DNA of 57,934 nt. Source: Planoprotostelium fungivorum. Taxonomy: Eukaryota > Evosea > Variosea > Cavosteliida > Cavosteliaceae. The notes under the pieces are model-generated. The model was not told the origin of the DNA. It made no database searches and saw only the letters and a list, made by a program, of their open reading frames with translations. Shown here piece by piece: positions 24,628 to 35,848 of the stretch. How positions within the stretch are numbered: position 1 is the stretch's first letter; every line of letters starts with the position of its first letter. The DNA is taken from contig MDYQ01000181.1 in assembly GCA_003024175.1 (NCBI GenBank), positions 1 to 57,934 of the forward strand, given 5' to 3'. The position numbers and the translations under genes were made by a program.

Positions 24628-25614
24628 ATGAGGAAGAAGGTCTATCTATTTGGAGATTCCATCACACAGTTTTCGTTCTGCGTTCAGGATGAATTCTCGC
24701 CAGGATGGGGAGCACTCGTATCTGAACAGTATGCAAGGAAGGCCGACGTGATCAATCAAGGTTATTCGGGTGAGGAGAAGATGAACAACTGATACCGGTA
24801 CCTACGTCCAATGATAACTGATGATGATGTCAGGTTACAACAGTCGTTGGTATCTGCACCTGATCGAACAGATCTTTCCAGAGCCATTGAGTCAAAAAGA
24901 ATCAGCTGAAGTTCTATTCGCGACTCTATTTCTAGGTGCGAATGATTGTAGCCGCTTGGAAGATAACCCAAGACAACACGTCCCCATCGATGAATACGAA
25001 AAGAACTTGGGTCAAATTGTTGATTCGATCCGAAAGAACATCAGAGAGGTGAGCCGAACGCTCATGTGAACTCAGAGAGGAGACCACTGATGCTATGAAA
25101 GGATCTTCCTATCATCTTGATCTCCCAACCTGCATTCGATGAAGAGGGGTGGTTGGCTCGTGATCGAAAGGACAATCCAAACTTGGCTCGCAGCAATAGG
25201 TGAGCCACACAATCACCGACCACCATTAATCTCACTCATCTACCAATACAAATCGATTCGAAAACAAACCACCATCTCACAGAGACATCAATTTCATCTC
25301 CCAATCATCATCTTACTCCATGCAGATCAGCAGCAGATGCCGAAGCTTATTCACGCGCCGCAATTCGCGCCGCATCATCCAAGCAATGCCACTCTCTCGA
25401 TTTGTACCAACAGATGATGTCCCAGCCAAACTGGAAGGATCTTTTGAGTGATGGACTGCATCTGAGCCGATCTGGTAATGCGTTCGTGTATCGCAGCCTC
25501 ATGCAGTACATCAAAAAACAAGTGCCGACTGCGGCGCCTGGCCAATTGAAAGAGGACTTTCCGAATTGGAGGGCTGTGGACTTGGAAGATCTGAAAGGAT
25601 CGATAAAGCAGTAG
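24628..25614 (+). CDS. SGNH/GDSL esterase, IAH1-like
   Basis: VYLFGDSITQFSF carries the block I Gly-Asp-Ser nucleophile. The next exons give WYLHLIEQIFP and FLGANDCSRLEDNPRQHVPIDEYEKNL (block III GxND) and, after an intron, DLPIILISQPAFDEEGW. DGLHLSRSGNAFVYRSL holds the block V Asp-x-x-His pair. This combination and the short length (about 240 aa) match the isoamyl-acetate-hydrolysing esterase (IAH1) branch. No signal peptide is present, so it is probably cytosolic. The start ATG 24628 lies 100 bp from the divergent small gene. Confidence 0.9.
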
Positions 25615-25836
25615 ATCATCGCATTCACATGTGGTTGAAGATCTCACCGTCGGTCATCTGACAAACGGTCGTCTGATGCAACAACGCTTCTGATTGTCTT
25701 AATAGATTGCTAGAGGTGTGGACAGCTGTAAACACCACAGACATTTCTATTGTTTCTGATACCCAAACTGCTCTCAGATTTTCAAGGATGCAACTGAAGC
25801 CCAAATTATAAATCAATTCCTGTTTCATCATCTATT

Positions 25837-27320
25837 TCAAAACGTTCGATGAGGATCGCTGCTGATCTCTGTTTCCTCTATCTTCTTCACAACAGCTCTC
25901 TTCAGCTTCTCCTTTTTCTTCTTTGGCTTCTTCTCTTTCATCTCTTCCGCTTCCTCCTCTCCCTCCTCTCCTTTCCCTCCCTTCTTTTTCTTTTCCTCTC
26001 CCTCCTTCTTCTCTTCTCCCTCCTCTCCTTTCCCTCCCTTCTTTTTCTTTTTCTTCCCTCCCTTCTTCTTCTCTCCCTCCTCTCCCTTCTCTTCTCCCTC
26101 TTCTTCACTTCCTTCTTCGCTTCCCTCTCCTTCTTCTTCCTCTCTGTCCTTCCTCTCTTCATTACCCGGTGTGGGCTCGTTGGGATCAGGCGTCAACAAG
26201 AACTGATACACGAATCCGGCCAGTATACCTCCTGCGTTTCACGTGAGAACAAAGACATCGACAGACGAAAGAGATGGACGATGGTGATGATGAGAGGGTC
26301 ACCTGTCAGAGGTCCAACCCAGTATACCCACTGGTCTTGCCAGTAGCCTCCCGCCACTGCAGGTCCAAAGCTTCTGGCGGGATTGATAGAGGGACCCGTC
26401 AGACTGGCGCCCATCATGTGGCATGCCAACACGGCGAGACCGATGGAAAGAGCGGCCATCTGTCCCATCGTGTGTGGAGCTGCATCACATCATCAGATGT
26501 CTAGACCGTCGCGTGTGATGTTCTCACTCATGTCCAATTTGACTGTGCCGAAGACGGTGAAGACGAGGATGAAGGTGAGGACGGCTTCAACGAAGACGCC
26601 TTGACCCTGTGTAACTCCGTTCGACAAGGTGGTTACACCCAATAGAGAGCGTCTCCACACTAAAAACGGTGAGAAGATGGAGGGTGGGAAGGTGTGTGAT
26701 GGAGGACGGGGGTGTGGTGAGATGAAAGAAACGCACGAACTTCGGGGAGAGAGGCACGAACAAAGGCCGAACCCAACATGCCTCCCAAGATCTGTGAGAT
26801 CATGTAGAAGAGTCCTTTGAATGCATTCTTGTTGGAAGTTAGCACGAGCGGTAGGGTGACGGCTGGGTTCAAATGGCCTCCCGAAACCTACGTCACATCA
26901 GCCATCGTATAGACATGAATCTCGTCCAAAGCGTGACGCCCCCAGATATAGAGAAGAAGACAGGTGAGCAACTCACCTGTGCAGTCGCATAGATCATGGC
27001 TGCAACAGCGAAACCGAAAACTAGAGCGATCGCCACATTGAAGGCAGGAGAGGGCAATCCACTCTCAGCTCCCAGAGCCACTACGGTGCCCGTGGACACA
27101 TAGACAAAGAGGGCCGTGCCGAGGAGTTCTGCGAGATACTGTCTGAGTGCTACCTTTGTGAAAGCATTCTTCGGATGATGATTCACTCTCCATTCCTTCC
27201 AACTTCTAAGCCATATTTGGAAGATGTTACCTGAGAGATGGTTGGCGACCCCAATGCATGATTCGATGGTGTCCGCCCACCCTTGTTCTTTTGGGTATCT
27301 GACCCAGCTTTTCTTCCCAT
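25837..27320 (-). CDS. Aquaporin/aquaglyceroporin (MIP family) with long Lys/Glu tail
   Basis: The first exon from ATG 27318-27320 (MGRKAGSDTQKNKGGR) joins by a 35-nt intron to EWRVNHHPKNAF and the first helix, LRQYLAELLGTALFVYVSTG. Then come the first NPA box (GGHLNPAVTLPLVL), helix 3 (GLFYMISQILGGMLGSAFV), helix 4 (GVFVEAVLTFILVFTVFGTV), helix 5 (MAALSIGLAVLACHMMGASLTG) and the second NPA box (PSINPARSFGPAVAGGYW), then WVYWVGPLTG and the last helix, splicing to FVYQFLL. The Arg after the second NPA is the selectivity-filter Arg. The pattern suggests a water-selective aquaporin. The C-terminus is extended by about 110 residues composed almost only of Lys, Glu and Gly, in the cytosol. Confidence 0.93.
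25849..26190 (-). repeat. Low-complexity Lys/Glu/Gly coding tract
   Basis: Purine-only runs of GAGGAGGGA/AAGAAG type encode the aquaporin tail. Imperfect copies of a unit encoding KKKKKGGKGEEGEE recur about three times. Confidence 0.85.
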
Positions 27321-27620
27321 ATTCGTATCGTTCTTGTTGGTGCCGGTCGTAAGTTAGTCAAGTATTCGTGCGGTATAATAGTCTGGTGCCTGTGTCACGT
27401 ATTTTCATCGACATCTAGCGTTCGCCTTTTAATTATTTCATAGGGGCTGTCTTCTGACACTATCAGGAATCTAGGTGATTCTGTGGAAGCTGTATATCGA
27501 TCACTGCTTGAGATCGGATCACCTATGCTTTCTTGTGCTAGTCGAGGAGTCCTTGAATTTGCGTGAATTTGAAAGAAAGCACGAAAATTGGCGCGACATT
27601 TAAAATTTCGATATACCGAG
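27321..27620. promoter_or_regulatory. Divergent promoter of aquaporin and ankyrin genes
   Basis: This is 300 bp of non-coding DNA. It contains TTGGCGCG at 27588-27595, an E2F-like core about 26 bp before the ankyrin gene's ATG. No repeats were seen. Confidence 0.3.
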
Positions 27621-29069
27621 ATGAAGCAGCTGGACATTGGTAACATGTTTCGCATTCAAGCGAGCAAATCGAAAGAGAGCGAGGTCAGCATCGTGAATCC
27701 ATTCGAATCTTCAGATGCTTCACCCCAAGATCTATTCAGTGCAGCTCTGCGAATCATTAGAGGAAACGATAGCGAATGCCTGCCTCGATTGTTCAACGCA
27801 TGCTCTTCCATAAATCAGCATTCTCTTACGAGAGCTGTATCAGTGAGTCATCACTTCGCCATTCCAATCTGACGCTCGAAGCAAACAGACGACGATGGTA
27901 TGACGTTACTTCACTATTCAGCTTTTCTAGGTCGCACATTGGTGAGTCACCTTCTCATTTCACCTCTGACATAGATAGTGTGCCTCCGTCCTGATCACCG
28001 AATATGCATCTCTCATCGATGCTAGAAACTCCAGAGGTATGACCCCTCTTCACCTGGCCTCTTCCATGGGGAACAAATCCATCTGTCTCCTCCTCTTAGA
28101 GGCAGGAGCGTCATCGAACGGCCGAGACGGCAGGCAGCGCACACCATTACACGAGGCCGTCCGTAATTCGCAGTGGGAGGTGATAATCATGAATGACGAT
28201 CCACATTGACTCACTCAGATCGTTCAATTGCTCACCAGCAGACCATGGTCAGCACATTCTCTTCCAGATGCAGAAGGTTCCACGCCGGAAGATCTTCTGT
28301 CGTCTCATCAAAAGTTGTCTTCGTCCACGAAGAAGGACGTCATCCAGATGCTGAGGCACAATCACGATCGAGTGCGTCTCGACATCACGTGAAGATCTGA
28401 ACATGATGTGAAGGTGACTGTGTTGGTGGACATCACAAACTCCCGCACGATGAATCCAACGGAAGCGAAGATGAAGAAGCGGTCCAACTCGACGCGAGAT
28501 TCACACGAGAATGATACCGAACACAAACTGAGAGAAGCTCACTTGAGACATTTTCGAGACGAGAGAGCATTGCAAGAGGTAAGAGGTGATGAAGCTCTCG
28601 GTGATCGAGCGTGGTCCAGGTATCGGCGGAACGGGACGTATACAAATCCCACTGTGAAGTCCTGACGAAACAGATCGAAGAATTGAGGCATCAAGTGTTC
28701 GATTTAGAGAGAAAAGTGCAGGACGGAGAACACATGATGTCCAACATGATGCAGCAGATGTCAGAGGAGGCAGCGGCAAGACTCATAGAAGGGAATCTCA
28801 ACCGGCAGCTCGTGCAGTGTGGGTTGAAGGAGCTTTCAGATGCGGACGAGCACGGTGAGCTGAAGTGTGTGTGCATCAACTCATGTGTTCTTCAGAGGCG
28901 CAGATGACGAGGAGTGAGAAGGAGGCAGAGTCAGATGAAGATGTCATGTTCAACCTCTCTCGGATGGATGAGGTGATCGACTCATCTCGATCGAGAATGA
29001 CTATCTGACTTCTTCAAGGATCTCGATGCGACCATCGATGAGATCCATCATCTCAGTCTGTGTGTGTAA
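27621..29069 (+). CDS. Ankyrin-repeat and coiled-coil protein
   Basis: ATG 27621 (MKQLDIGNMFRIQ) leads to a helical lead-in and about three to four ankyrin repeats: DGMTLLHYSAFLGRT, RGMTPLHLASSMGNKSICLLLLEAGA and RQRTPLHEAVRNSQWE, then IVQLLTSRPW. After a Ser-rich linker come two charged helical stretches (HKLREAHLRHFRDERALQEV and AERDVYKSHCEVLTKQIEELRHQVFDLERKVQDGEHMMSNMMQQM), predicted to form a coiled coil. An acidic tail ends EIHHLSLCV. Introns are about 45-60 nt. This is probably a cytoplasmic scaffold; nothing in it is diagnostic of a pathway. Confidence 0.8.
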
Positions 29070-29473
29070 TCTTCTTGTCAAATGAGTTGTGAATACAGAA
29101 TGACGACGGCCGTTTTCATGATCTATCCTCTTTTATTCATCAATTAGATCGTGTACTTCTTTCTTTGTCAGGGCGGGATGTGTTGTGACGGTACGATCGT
29201 TGTGAGAAGAAATAAACAATCTCTCACACTAAATCACTGGCAATCCACAACCGAGACAGCACATGAAGTGATTATGAAGAGGTCCCATCACAGATGTGAA
29301 GGATCGAGTGGCGGATGGACAATAGCCAAGGAGTCTCCTCATCTTTGCGCACGTCAGCCGTCAGCCACCGCTGCGTACGACAGTCAGAGTTATCCACAAA
29401 TCATTCGAATTTCAATCGCAAAGCGATGACGATCTGACCACCACAACACGTGCGACAATCATCTTTCGAGACA
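29070..29473. other. Intergenic, no gene recognised
   Basis: About 400 bp between two plus-strand genes. No convincing frame, RNA gene or repeat was seen. It presumably holds the ankyrin gene's 3' UTR and the HAD gene promoter. Confidence 0.4.
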
Positions 29474-30382
29474 ATGGCAAGACTGGTCGTTGTTCACGAC
29501 GTCTTAGGAACTCTCTTCAGCCTGGAGGCCGCCATCGATGAGCTCAAAGACATCTTCTCGCAACAACTCTCACGCGCACCACCCATTCTCCCCGAGATCA
29601 TCATCATGGACTGGTATCACGCGACTCAGCGCGATTACACCAATGTCAGCATCAACGGCGACTATCAACCTATATCGAAAGTCTTTCGTGCCACTCTGCC
29701 TCGCATCCTCTTACAGGCCGGACTTGCGGCACCGTCTCAATCATCGAAGATGGACGAATCACCTCCGCCACAGATCGCCGGAGCTGGTACATCTGCACCC
29801 AGCGTGGACAACCCAAGAGGACACGCACACCCATACGGAGAAGAGATCGTCGAGCGTATGATGTCCTCTCTTCAGAAGCTAAAGCCCAGACCGGGCATGA
29901 TCGAAGCCTTCCAGACGGTCTACCACGACGAGACGCTCCACTCGAACGTCATATCGAAAGTCGATCTCTGGGGCGCCACTAATGGCAGCATGGACTTGAC
30001 GAAACAACTCTTCTCCTCCGCTCTTCCATCCTTCGAGATCACCTCCGATCGATCTCCATCTTCCAATCACTGTGTGTCCATCTTCTCCTGCGATCAGATC
30101 TCTACGGCCAAACCACACCCCAGGGTCTACGAAGAGTTAAAGAGGTCCATCGGTGTCGAGGGAGGAGACATCACCCTTAAAGACATCTGGTTCGTCGCCA
30201 GCCACACGTGGGATACTTACGCTGCAAAGAGGGCCGGCTTCAAAACGGCTTGGGTGACCTACGAAGAATTCTACGACTGTGGTGATGTCTATGGAAGACC
30301 GGACGTTGTGGCCAAAGACATGGAAGAGGCGGCCAAGGAGATACTCAAGTACGAGAGAGTTAATCGTTCAACGTCAACTTGA
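29474..30382 (+). CDS. HAD-superfamily hydrolase, 2-haloacid dehalogenase-like, intronless
   Basis: One uninterrupted frame of about 302 codons. Motif I is in VVHDVLGTLFS (nucleophile Asp, GT spacing). Motif II Ser/Thr is in the LWGATNGS strand, motif III Lys in STAKPHPRVYEEL and motif IV in WFVASHTWDTYAAKRAGFKTAWV. This wording is that of L-2-haloacid dehalogenase-type HAD proteins, which in fungi often have unknown natural substrates. A Pro/Ser/Gly-rich insertion (about 29740-29850) sits in the cap region. No signal peptide is present, so it is cytosolic. Single-exon structure is unusual here, which is compatible with transfer from bacteria or fungi or with intron loss. Confidence 0.88.
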   Translation: MARLVVVHDVLGTLFSLEAAIDELKDIFSQQLSRAPPILPEIIIMDWYHATQRDYTNVSINGDYQPISKVFRATLPRILLQAGLAAPSQSSKMDESPPPQIAGAGTSAPSVDNPRGHAHPYGEEIVERMMSSLQKLKPRPGMIEAFQTVYHDETLHSNVISKVDLWGATNGSMDLTKQLFSSALPSFEITSDRSPSSNHCVSIFSCDQISTAKPHPRVYEELKRSIGVEGGDITLKDIWFVASHTWDTYAAKRAGFKTAWVTYEEFYDCGDVYGRPDVVAKDMEEAAKEILKYERVNRSTST

Positions 30383-30562
30383 CAGTCGAGAGAAGAGCTT
30401 GTCCATAAATGTCGAATATTATATGTATTGGATCAGTTGATTCCACCAGCAAACACCACCACGCGATAAAGAGCTTAAGAAGCCACGATACGTTGAGATA
30501 CTATTTATTGATCGACATACTGTGTAATTCTGCCTCCAAGGCACATGACACTCGCACTCTCT

Positions 30563-33289
30563 TTACATCTTCGTCTGCTTCTTGGCAGTTCCGATCTCGC
30601 AGGCGTTCACCTTCGTGGCGAATCGAAGAGAGCTGATGGTCTCGTTCAAATCGTTCGATCTAGGTGAAATGTTGACAAACATGAGTGTCTTTGAGTTTCC
30701 ACCTGCACATCGTCAGCATCGCATGCAATCACGGATGGGTTGATGATGCAGATCGGATGATGCGATCTCACCGAGCGAGTTCTGAAGGAGATAAGTCAAC
30801 TTGGAGTTTCGGTAAGGAACGTGAGCGTCCTTGTTGGCCAGCGCGGCGATGACGTCACCCAGATGAGTCAGACTCTTGTTGATGTGCTGCGTCTCCTGCA
30901 AACGTTCAACTCCAACCCCTCCGTCTCCCCTTCACCTTCAATCTCTGTCCGGTCACGCCAGAAGAGTTTAATCGTTCAGATCCAGCGAGATCGATGAGAT
31001 TGAGCAGACCCGACACGGTCTCGGTGGTGAACGAGTTGAGGCCAGTCAAACGCAGCTGAAAGACACTGTGGGATCTAGAAGACCTCTCGTTCATGTTGGT
31101 GAAGCCAACCGAGCGATTGTGGGATGCACGGGCGAGGAGCTCGTAGACTTGCTGCGGTGTGCGGACCTGGAAGAGTAAAAAAGAGGCCGGGGGCGGGGTT
31201 CGAAGTCACCTTCACGGTCGTGATGTTAGTGATGGTCGTGTTGCCCTTCGTGTCGTGCTTGATGTCGTACTTGATGTCGTCCGTTACCTGCTTCTTGGCC
31301 AGTAGATCGCGAATGGACTCGTTGTAGATTTCGACGTAGGTGGCTTCCATCTGGTACGTCCACCCCTTGTCTTTCAATTGTTCGGCGGACATCCAGATCT
31401 GCTCTACTGCCCTTGGAATCATTCCCTTTCCGTCCTTTGTAGATTGCTCTTCGATGGGTAGGTCCATGTCGGAATTGGGGATGCCGGGGCCCTCCATGGT
31501 GTAGGTCTTACCTAAGTCGTGTCAGCATCATCGTGATCACCATCGATGTGATGATGTGATGATGACATGATGTGAGGAACAAAGGATGATGGAGGACATG
31601 GACGAGAGACGTGACGGTCGGGTGAGATGATGATCATCATCGTGGATGATGGATATACCTGATCCGGTCTGTCCGTATGCAAAGATGCACGTGTTGTAAC
31701 CGTCGAGGGCAGACTGCACCAACTGAGACAGCTCGTCGAAAACGGCCGCCTGTGTGGAATCGGGCTTGAAGACCTTGTCGAACGTAAACTGAAATTTCTT
31801 TCCGGCCTCAGACTTTCCGCTGACTCCTGCGACCTGCGAATGCGATGAGAAGGATGAAGGTAGAGGGGATCTCACGTTGCTCGTGATGATGTCTAAAGAT
31901 TTGCCACCGGGTTGGTTGAGGTCATAGTGCTCCATGCTGTTGTTGTCCTCGCTTGCTTCCTTGCCCAGATAGGGACGGATGCGACAGAATACGCGGATGT
32001 TACCCTTCAGCTCCTACCCTGCATCAGCCATCTACAACGTTGTAGACGGTCACCTGGATGGTGTTGTGCAGCTTCTTGCGAGTGTTCTCGTCTTCGCGAA
32101 TCTGAGCCTCTAATTCCTTGATGGTGTTCTTGTGATCGTCGATCTCTTGCAATAGCTCAGTGATCTTCGTCTCCCTCTGCTGCAGGACTTCTTCGGTGCT
32201 CTTCAGTTTGGTCTTTGTGCGTTGACCCTCTGCGTTGGAGGCGGCCAGTTCACACGATTGTGTGTCGATTTCACACTGAAGAATGTCAATTTGGCTTCGC
32301 GAGATGAGAGGATGATGAAGGTAATCGCGATGATGATGTGATGGATGAGAATATAGACCTTAAGGCGCTCGCAGGTGAGTCTAGAGCTCTCCAGTTGGGT
32401 GTTCGAGCTCTTCAGTTGCATGTCGGTCATCTTGGCCTTCTCGACGAGCTCGTTGTAAGCTCTCAACTGGATGGCCATCTGTTCGTTGAGCTCCATGTTG
32501 TTCTTGAGGGCATTCTGCAATTCAGCAACGTTGCACTGCTTCTCGGATTCTAATTTCTCACAGACTGAATTCTTCACAACGACTGCGGGAAGATCAGATG
32601 GTGAAGATGGGAATGCCATGTCTCACGTTCTTCAGTCTTCACGGCCTTGTCTCTCTCCAAGTGCTCGACTCTGGAGATGAGATCTGCAGAGAGTGAGCCA
32701 ATCATGTATGGCGGACATGATTCACCTTTCATTTGGTCCGTCTTCTGAGCATCGAGATCTGCCTGCAATTTCTTGGCGGCCGCTTCACTGCGAAGGGTGA
32801 GTAGAGGCCAAAGTGGATGGGCTCACCTCTTGACGCGAGCGGAGGCAGGAAGAGCTGGCTTGGTGGTGATCCTGGTCGTGGAGCTCAGGCTCGTAGCGGG
32901 GACAGTCTTGCGGACCTGATGTGAGAGTCAGAAGATGTAACATTGGAAATGAGATGGACCTTGTTTGCAGGACCTGCGGTTGCATTGAGGTCGACCTTGA
33001 CCCTGGTGGTGCTGGCAGAAATGGTGGAATTCAGGACCTTCTTCTCTTGATAAGTCTGAAGTTTGACTCTCTGCGAATCGTCGGCCTTTCTCTTGATTCC
33101 ATTTCCAACATTCTCTTTGTCATCCTCTGGCTTCGAGATCGTCTTTGTGGGGGCCTTCAGACGAGATGCTGGACCGTTGACGGTCTTTAGTACCTGCATT
33201 ATAAAGTCAATCGAATAGAAGGGAGAACAGGATATAGACGTGATGGATCTATGGATAGAGTCACTTACATTTCCAGCTGCGGAACTCAT
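30563..33289 (-). CDS. Kinesin-14 (C-terminal minus-end-directed motor, KIFC1/NCD/KAR3-like)
   Basis: The N-terminal tail from ATG 33289 is basic and disordered, with short Lys/Arg clusters (probable second microtubule site and nuclear signal). It is followed by a long coiled coil (about 32750-32050). The neck motif [14 protein letters not shown] directly precedes the motor, which is diagnostic of kinesin-14. Motor landmarks: [15 protein letters not shown] (P-loop across an intron), [13 protein letters not shown] (switch I), [14 protein letters not shown] (switch II), [16 protein letters not shown] and [17 protein letters not shown], ending [27 protein letters not shown] and KKQTKM. Role by family: spindle pole focusing and minus-end transport in mitosis. 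The promoter contains two E2F-like sites. Confidence 0.95.
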
Positions 33290-33628
33290 GATGTGTGACC
33301 GAAGATGCGCGAGCGGCTGTTTTGTGTGTGGCTTTCGCTCCGAAATGATTTTGGCGGGAGAATCAAATATTTTGTCTTCGCGGGAAAGATGTTGCAACTG
33401 GAAGATCTACAACGCCAAACAATTTCGTCTGGTTCACCTGTTTGGTTGCAACAGATCTGGACTCTCTCACTCTCATCTCTTCTATATCAGAGCCACAGAT
33501 TGCGCCTGAAGAGGAGGAGGAACATCAAACCCTCCACGCAACGGTTTTGTAGATCGGGTCAACCCAACACATTTTGGTCTAACCCTCGAACGCATCATCT
33601 GATTCGGTGGCCCTTCTTGGCGGACATT
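33290..33628. promoter_or_regulatory. Divergent promoter of kinesin-14 and CAF1 with two E2F-like sites
   Basis: TTTTGGCGGG at 33349-33358 and GCGGGAAA at 33380-33387 (the reverse complement of TTTCCCGC) match the E2F/DP consensus and lie 60-100 bp upstream of the kinesin start. Clustered E2F sites fit G1/S-controlled expression of a mitotic motor. Confidence 0.5.
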
Positions 33629-34788
33629 ATGGCGGGCGGTGAACAGCTGTATCGCGATGGACAGAGATCGGTCGAGATTGTGGATGTTTGGGCGGATAAT
33701 TTAGCAGAGGAAATGGAGAAGATCAGACAGATAGTCGATGATTTTCCCTACATATCCATGGTGAGAACGGTTGATTCCATTCACATCCAAAACGTTCACT
33801 CTCAACGTTGGAATAAGAATCATATCAACCATATCATCTGACCTCGACAAGGACACAGAGTTCCCTGGTGTGGTCGCGAGGCCGATAGGTTCTTTTCAGA
33901 GCTCGGCCGATTACCATTATCAGACGCTGCGGTGTAACGTGGATCTGTTGAAAATCATTCAACTCGGTTTGACCTTCTCCGATGACCAAGGCAACTTCCC
34001 TCCAAACTGCTGCACTTGGCAGTTCAACTTTAAGTTTAATCTCAAGTGAGGCTCCTCCACGTCACTTCATATCACATGCATCCAATGCATTCCATTCACC
34101 ATCTGAAACGAGAGACAGTGAAGATATGTATGCTCAAGACAGTATCGACCTTCTCATACGATCTGGTATCGAGTTCAATAGGAATCAGGATAGTGGCATC
34201 GACGTCAATGACTTTGGAGAACTTCTCATGTCCTCTGGAGTCGTTCTCAACGACCACATTCGATGGGTTTCCTTTCACAGCGGCTACGACTTTGGTTACC
34301 TTCTAAAGGTGAGGCACCTCCCCGACATGACATTCATCATTACAAGGTGATGACGTGCAAGCCACTACCATCAGAAGAGAGCGAGTTCTTTTCAACCATA
34401 CAGACTTATTTCCCTTGTATATACGACATTAAGTTCATGATGAAATCGTGTAAAAACCTGAAGGGAGGTCTGAATGACCTGGCGGAAGAGTTGAACGTGA
34501 GTTGATCTTCTATCATCTCCTCCATCCATACTTACCATTTTATTCACCATCTACACGATTGTAGAACGTCGATTTTATACATCATTTTCATCGCTGACGA
34601 TGAGATAGGTGGAGAGAATTGGACCACAACACCAAGCAGGCAGCGACAGCCTGCTGACCTGTACTACATTTTTCAGAATGAGAAGTCTCTTCTTTGAGAA
34701 TTCAATTGATGACAACAAGTACCTCGGTGTTCTGTATGGTCTATCGGACTCATTCAACCACACCCCACAACACATAAACGACAAATGA
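33629..34788 (+). CDS. CAF1: CCR4-NOT deadenylase subunit CAF1 (CNOT7/8, POP2)
   Basis: [30 protein letters not shown] joins across an intron to [13 protein letters not shown], giving the first DEDD exonuclease motif. [58 protein letters not shown] (second motif), [25 protein letters not shown] (third) and [15 protein letters not shown] (fourth, with His) follow in order. All catalytic acidic residues are present, so an active 3'-5' poly(A) exonuclease is expected. The protein ends shortly after the [18 protein letters not shown] helix, as in other CAF1 proteins. The start is ATG 33629, with 5-6 introns. Confidence 0.96.
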
Positions 34789-34955
34789 TCAAGCTCTTCT
34801 CTTCTTCTTCATTTAGTCTTTTATAGGTCTTCATTTTCATCTTTTATATGTCTTCATTTTCATGTCTTGTGATGGAGAGAGTGGTTGGTCTACAATGCTA
34901 TTCTGAGACTATTTTTGGTTGCCTGGTGCCTGACACATCATCGACGTTGGGTGGA

Positions 34956-35747
34956 ATGGGGTGCAGTAATGAGAAGATATCGAAGGAAGAGATAGAGCAC
35001 ATACAGCAGAGGGCCGGTAGAACGATTCCGGTGAAGGACATCTTGCATTGGTGAGTGTCCATTCGTAAGACGTCTCTGATGAGAGCAGGAAGAACGTTTG
35101 GCTGAAGATAGCACCGAATGGTGGTATCTCAGAAGATCAGTTTGCACAATTTGTCATCGAACACAAAGTGGGGACGGGTGAAGTTTCTTCACCATAGAGG
35201 TTGACTGAAACATGATACAGGGAAAGACTTTGACGCACGAAGCATGTTTCGTATGATCGATAAGGATCGAAATGGAGTGATGGAGTTTGAAGAGTTTGTA
35301 TTAATTTTACTGTTACCGAAGGCTGAGGATGTCACCCCTGAGCAATTTGCAATGAGTGAGTGACGATGTGATGCGATCGATCGGTCATCTCACAGTTTCA
35401 GTGTGCATTTCCATCTATGATGAAGATGGTGACGGTATGGTGACGAGAGATGAATTATTGAAATTTGCACTCGCAAAAGCGAAGGCGGTGAGTTCAACCA
35501 CTTGCATCCGATCGCATTACGATTGACCATCACCAGGAAGGAAAGACATCACCCGAAGAACAAGAACAGATCACAGATATCGTCTCGAAATTAGTCTTGT
35601 ACATCGACACGAATTCAGACGGTAAGATGTGAAGATCGTGTCTATCCTAATAATCATCCACCAGGCAAACTATCGAGAGAAGAGATCGCATCGGCGATCC
35701 ACAAAGATCCATACTTGAAGAGAATCCTCCGGCAACATTTATCTTGA
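34956..35747 (+). CDS. N-myristoylated EF-hand calcium-binding protein (calcineurin B/CHP/NCS-like)
   Basis: MGCSNEKISKEEIEHIQ has a Gly-2/Cys-3/Ser-4 myristoylation-palmitoylation context. Three canonical EF loops are visible: DKDRNGVMEFEEF, DEDGDGMVTRDEL and DTNSDGKLSREEI. The N-terminal region (ISEDQFAQFVIEHK) is a degenerate first EF hand without ligands. This four-EF plan with a myristoyl N-terminus matches calcineurin-B-homologous or neuronal-calcium-sensor proteins. It follows CAF1 on the same strand by 168 bp. Four introns are split by GT-AG signals. Confidence 0.88.
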
Positions 35748-35848
35748 TCTCAACTCATCATCACACACGAAGAGACAAATTTTGAAGGTATCCCTCTCGC
35801 CGACCAGTCATCGGTCGTTGTGAATAAATGTGAGGTTTAGACGTTCTT

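Noticed and set aside
25938-26346. Plus-strand Leu/Ser/Phe-rich frame opposite the aquaporin tail, looking like a membrane protein
   Set aside because: It is the complement of the GAG/AAG-rich tract encoding the Lys/Glu tail; an artefact of composition.
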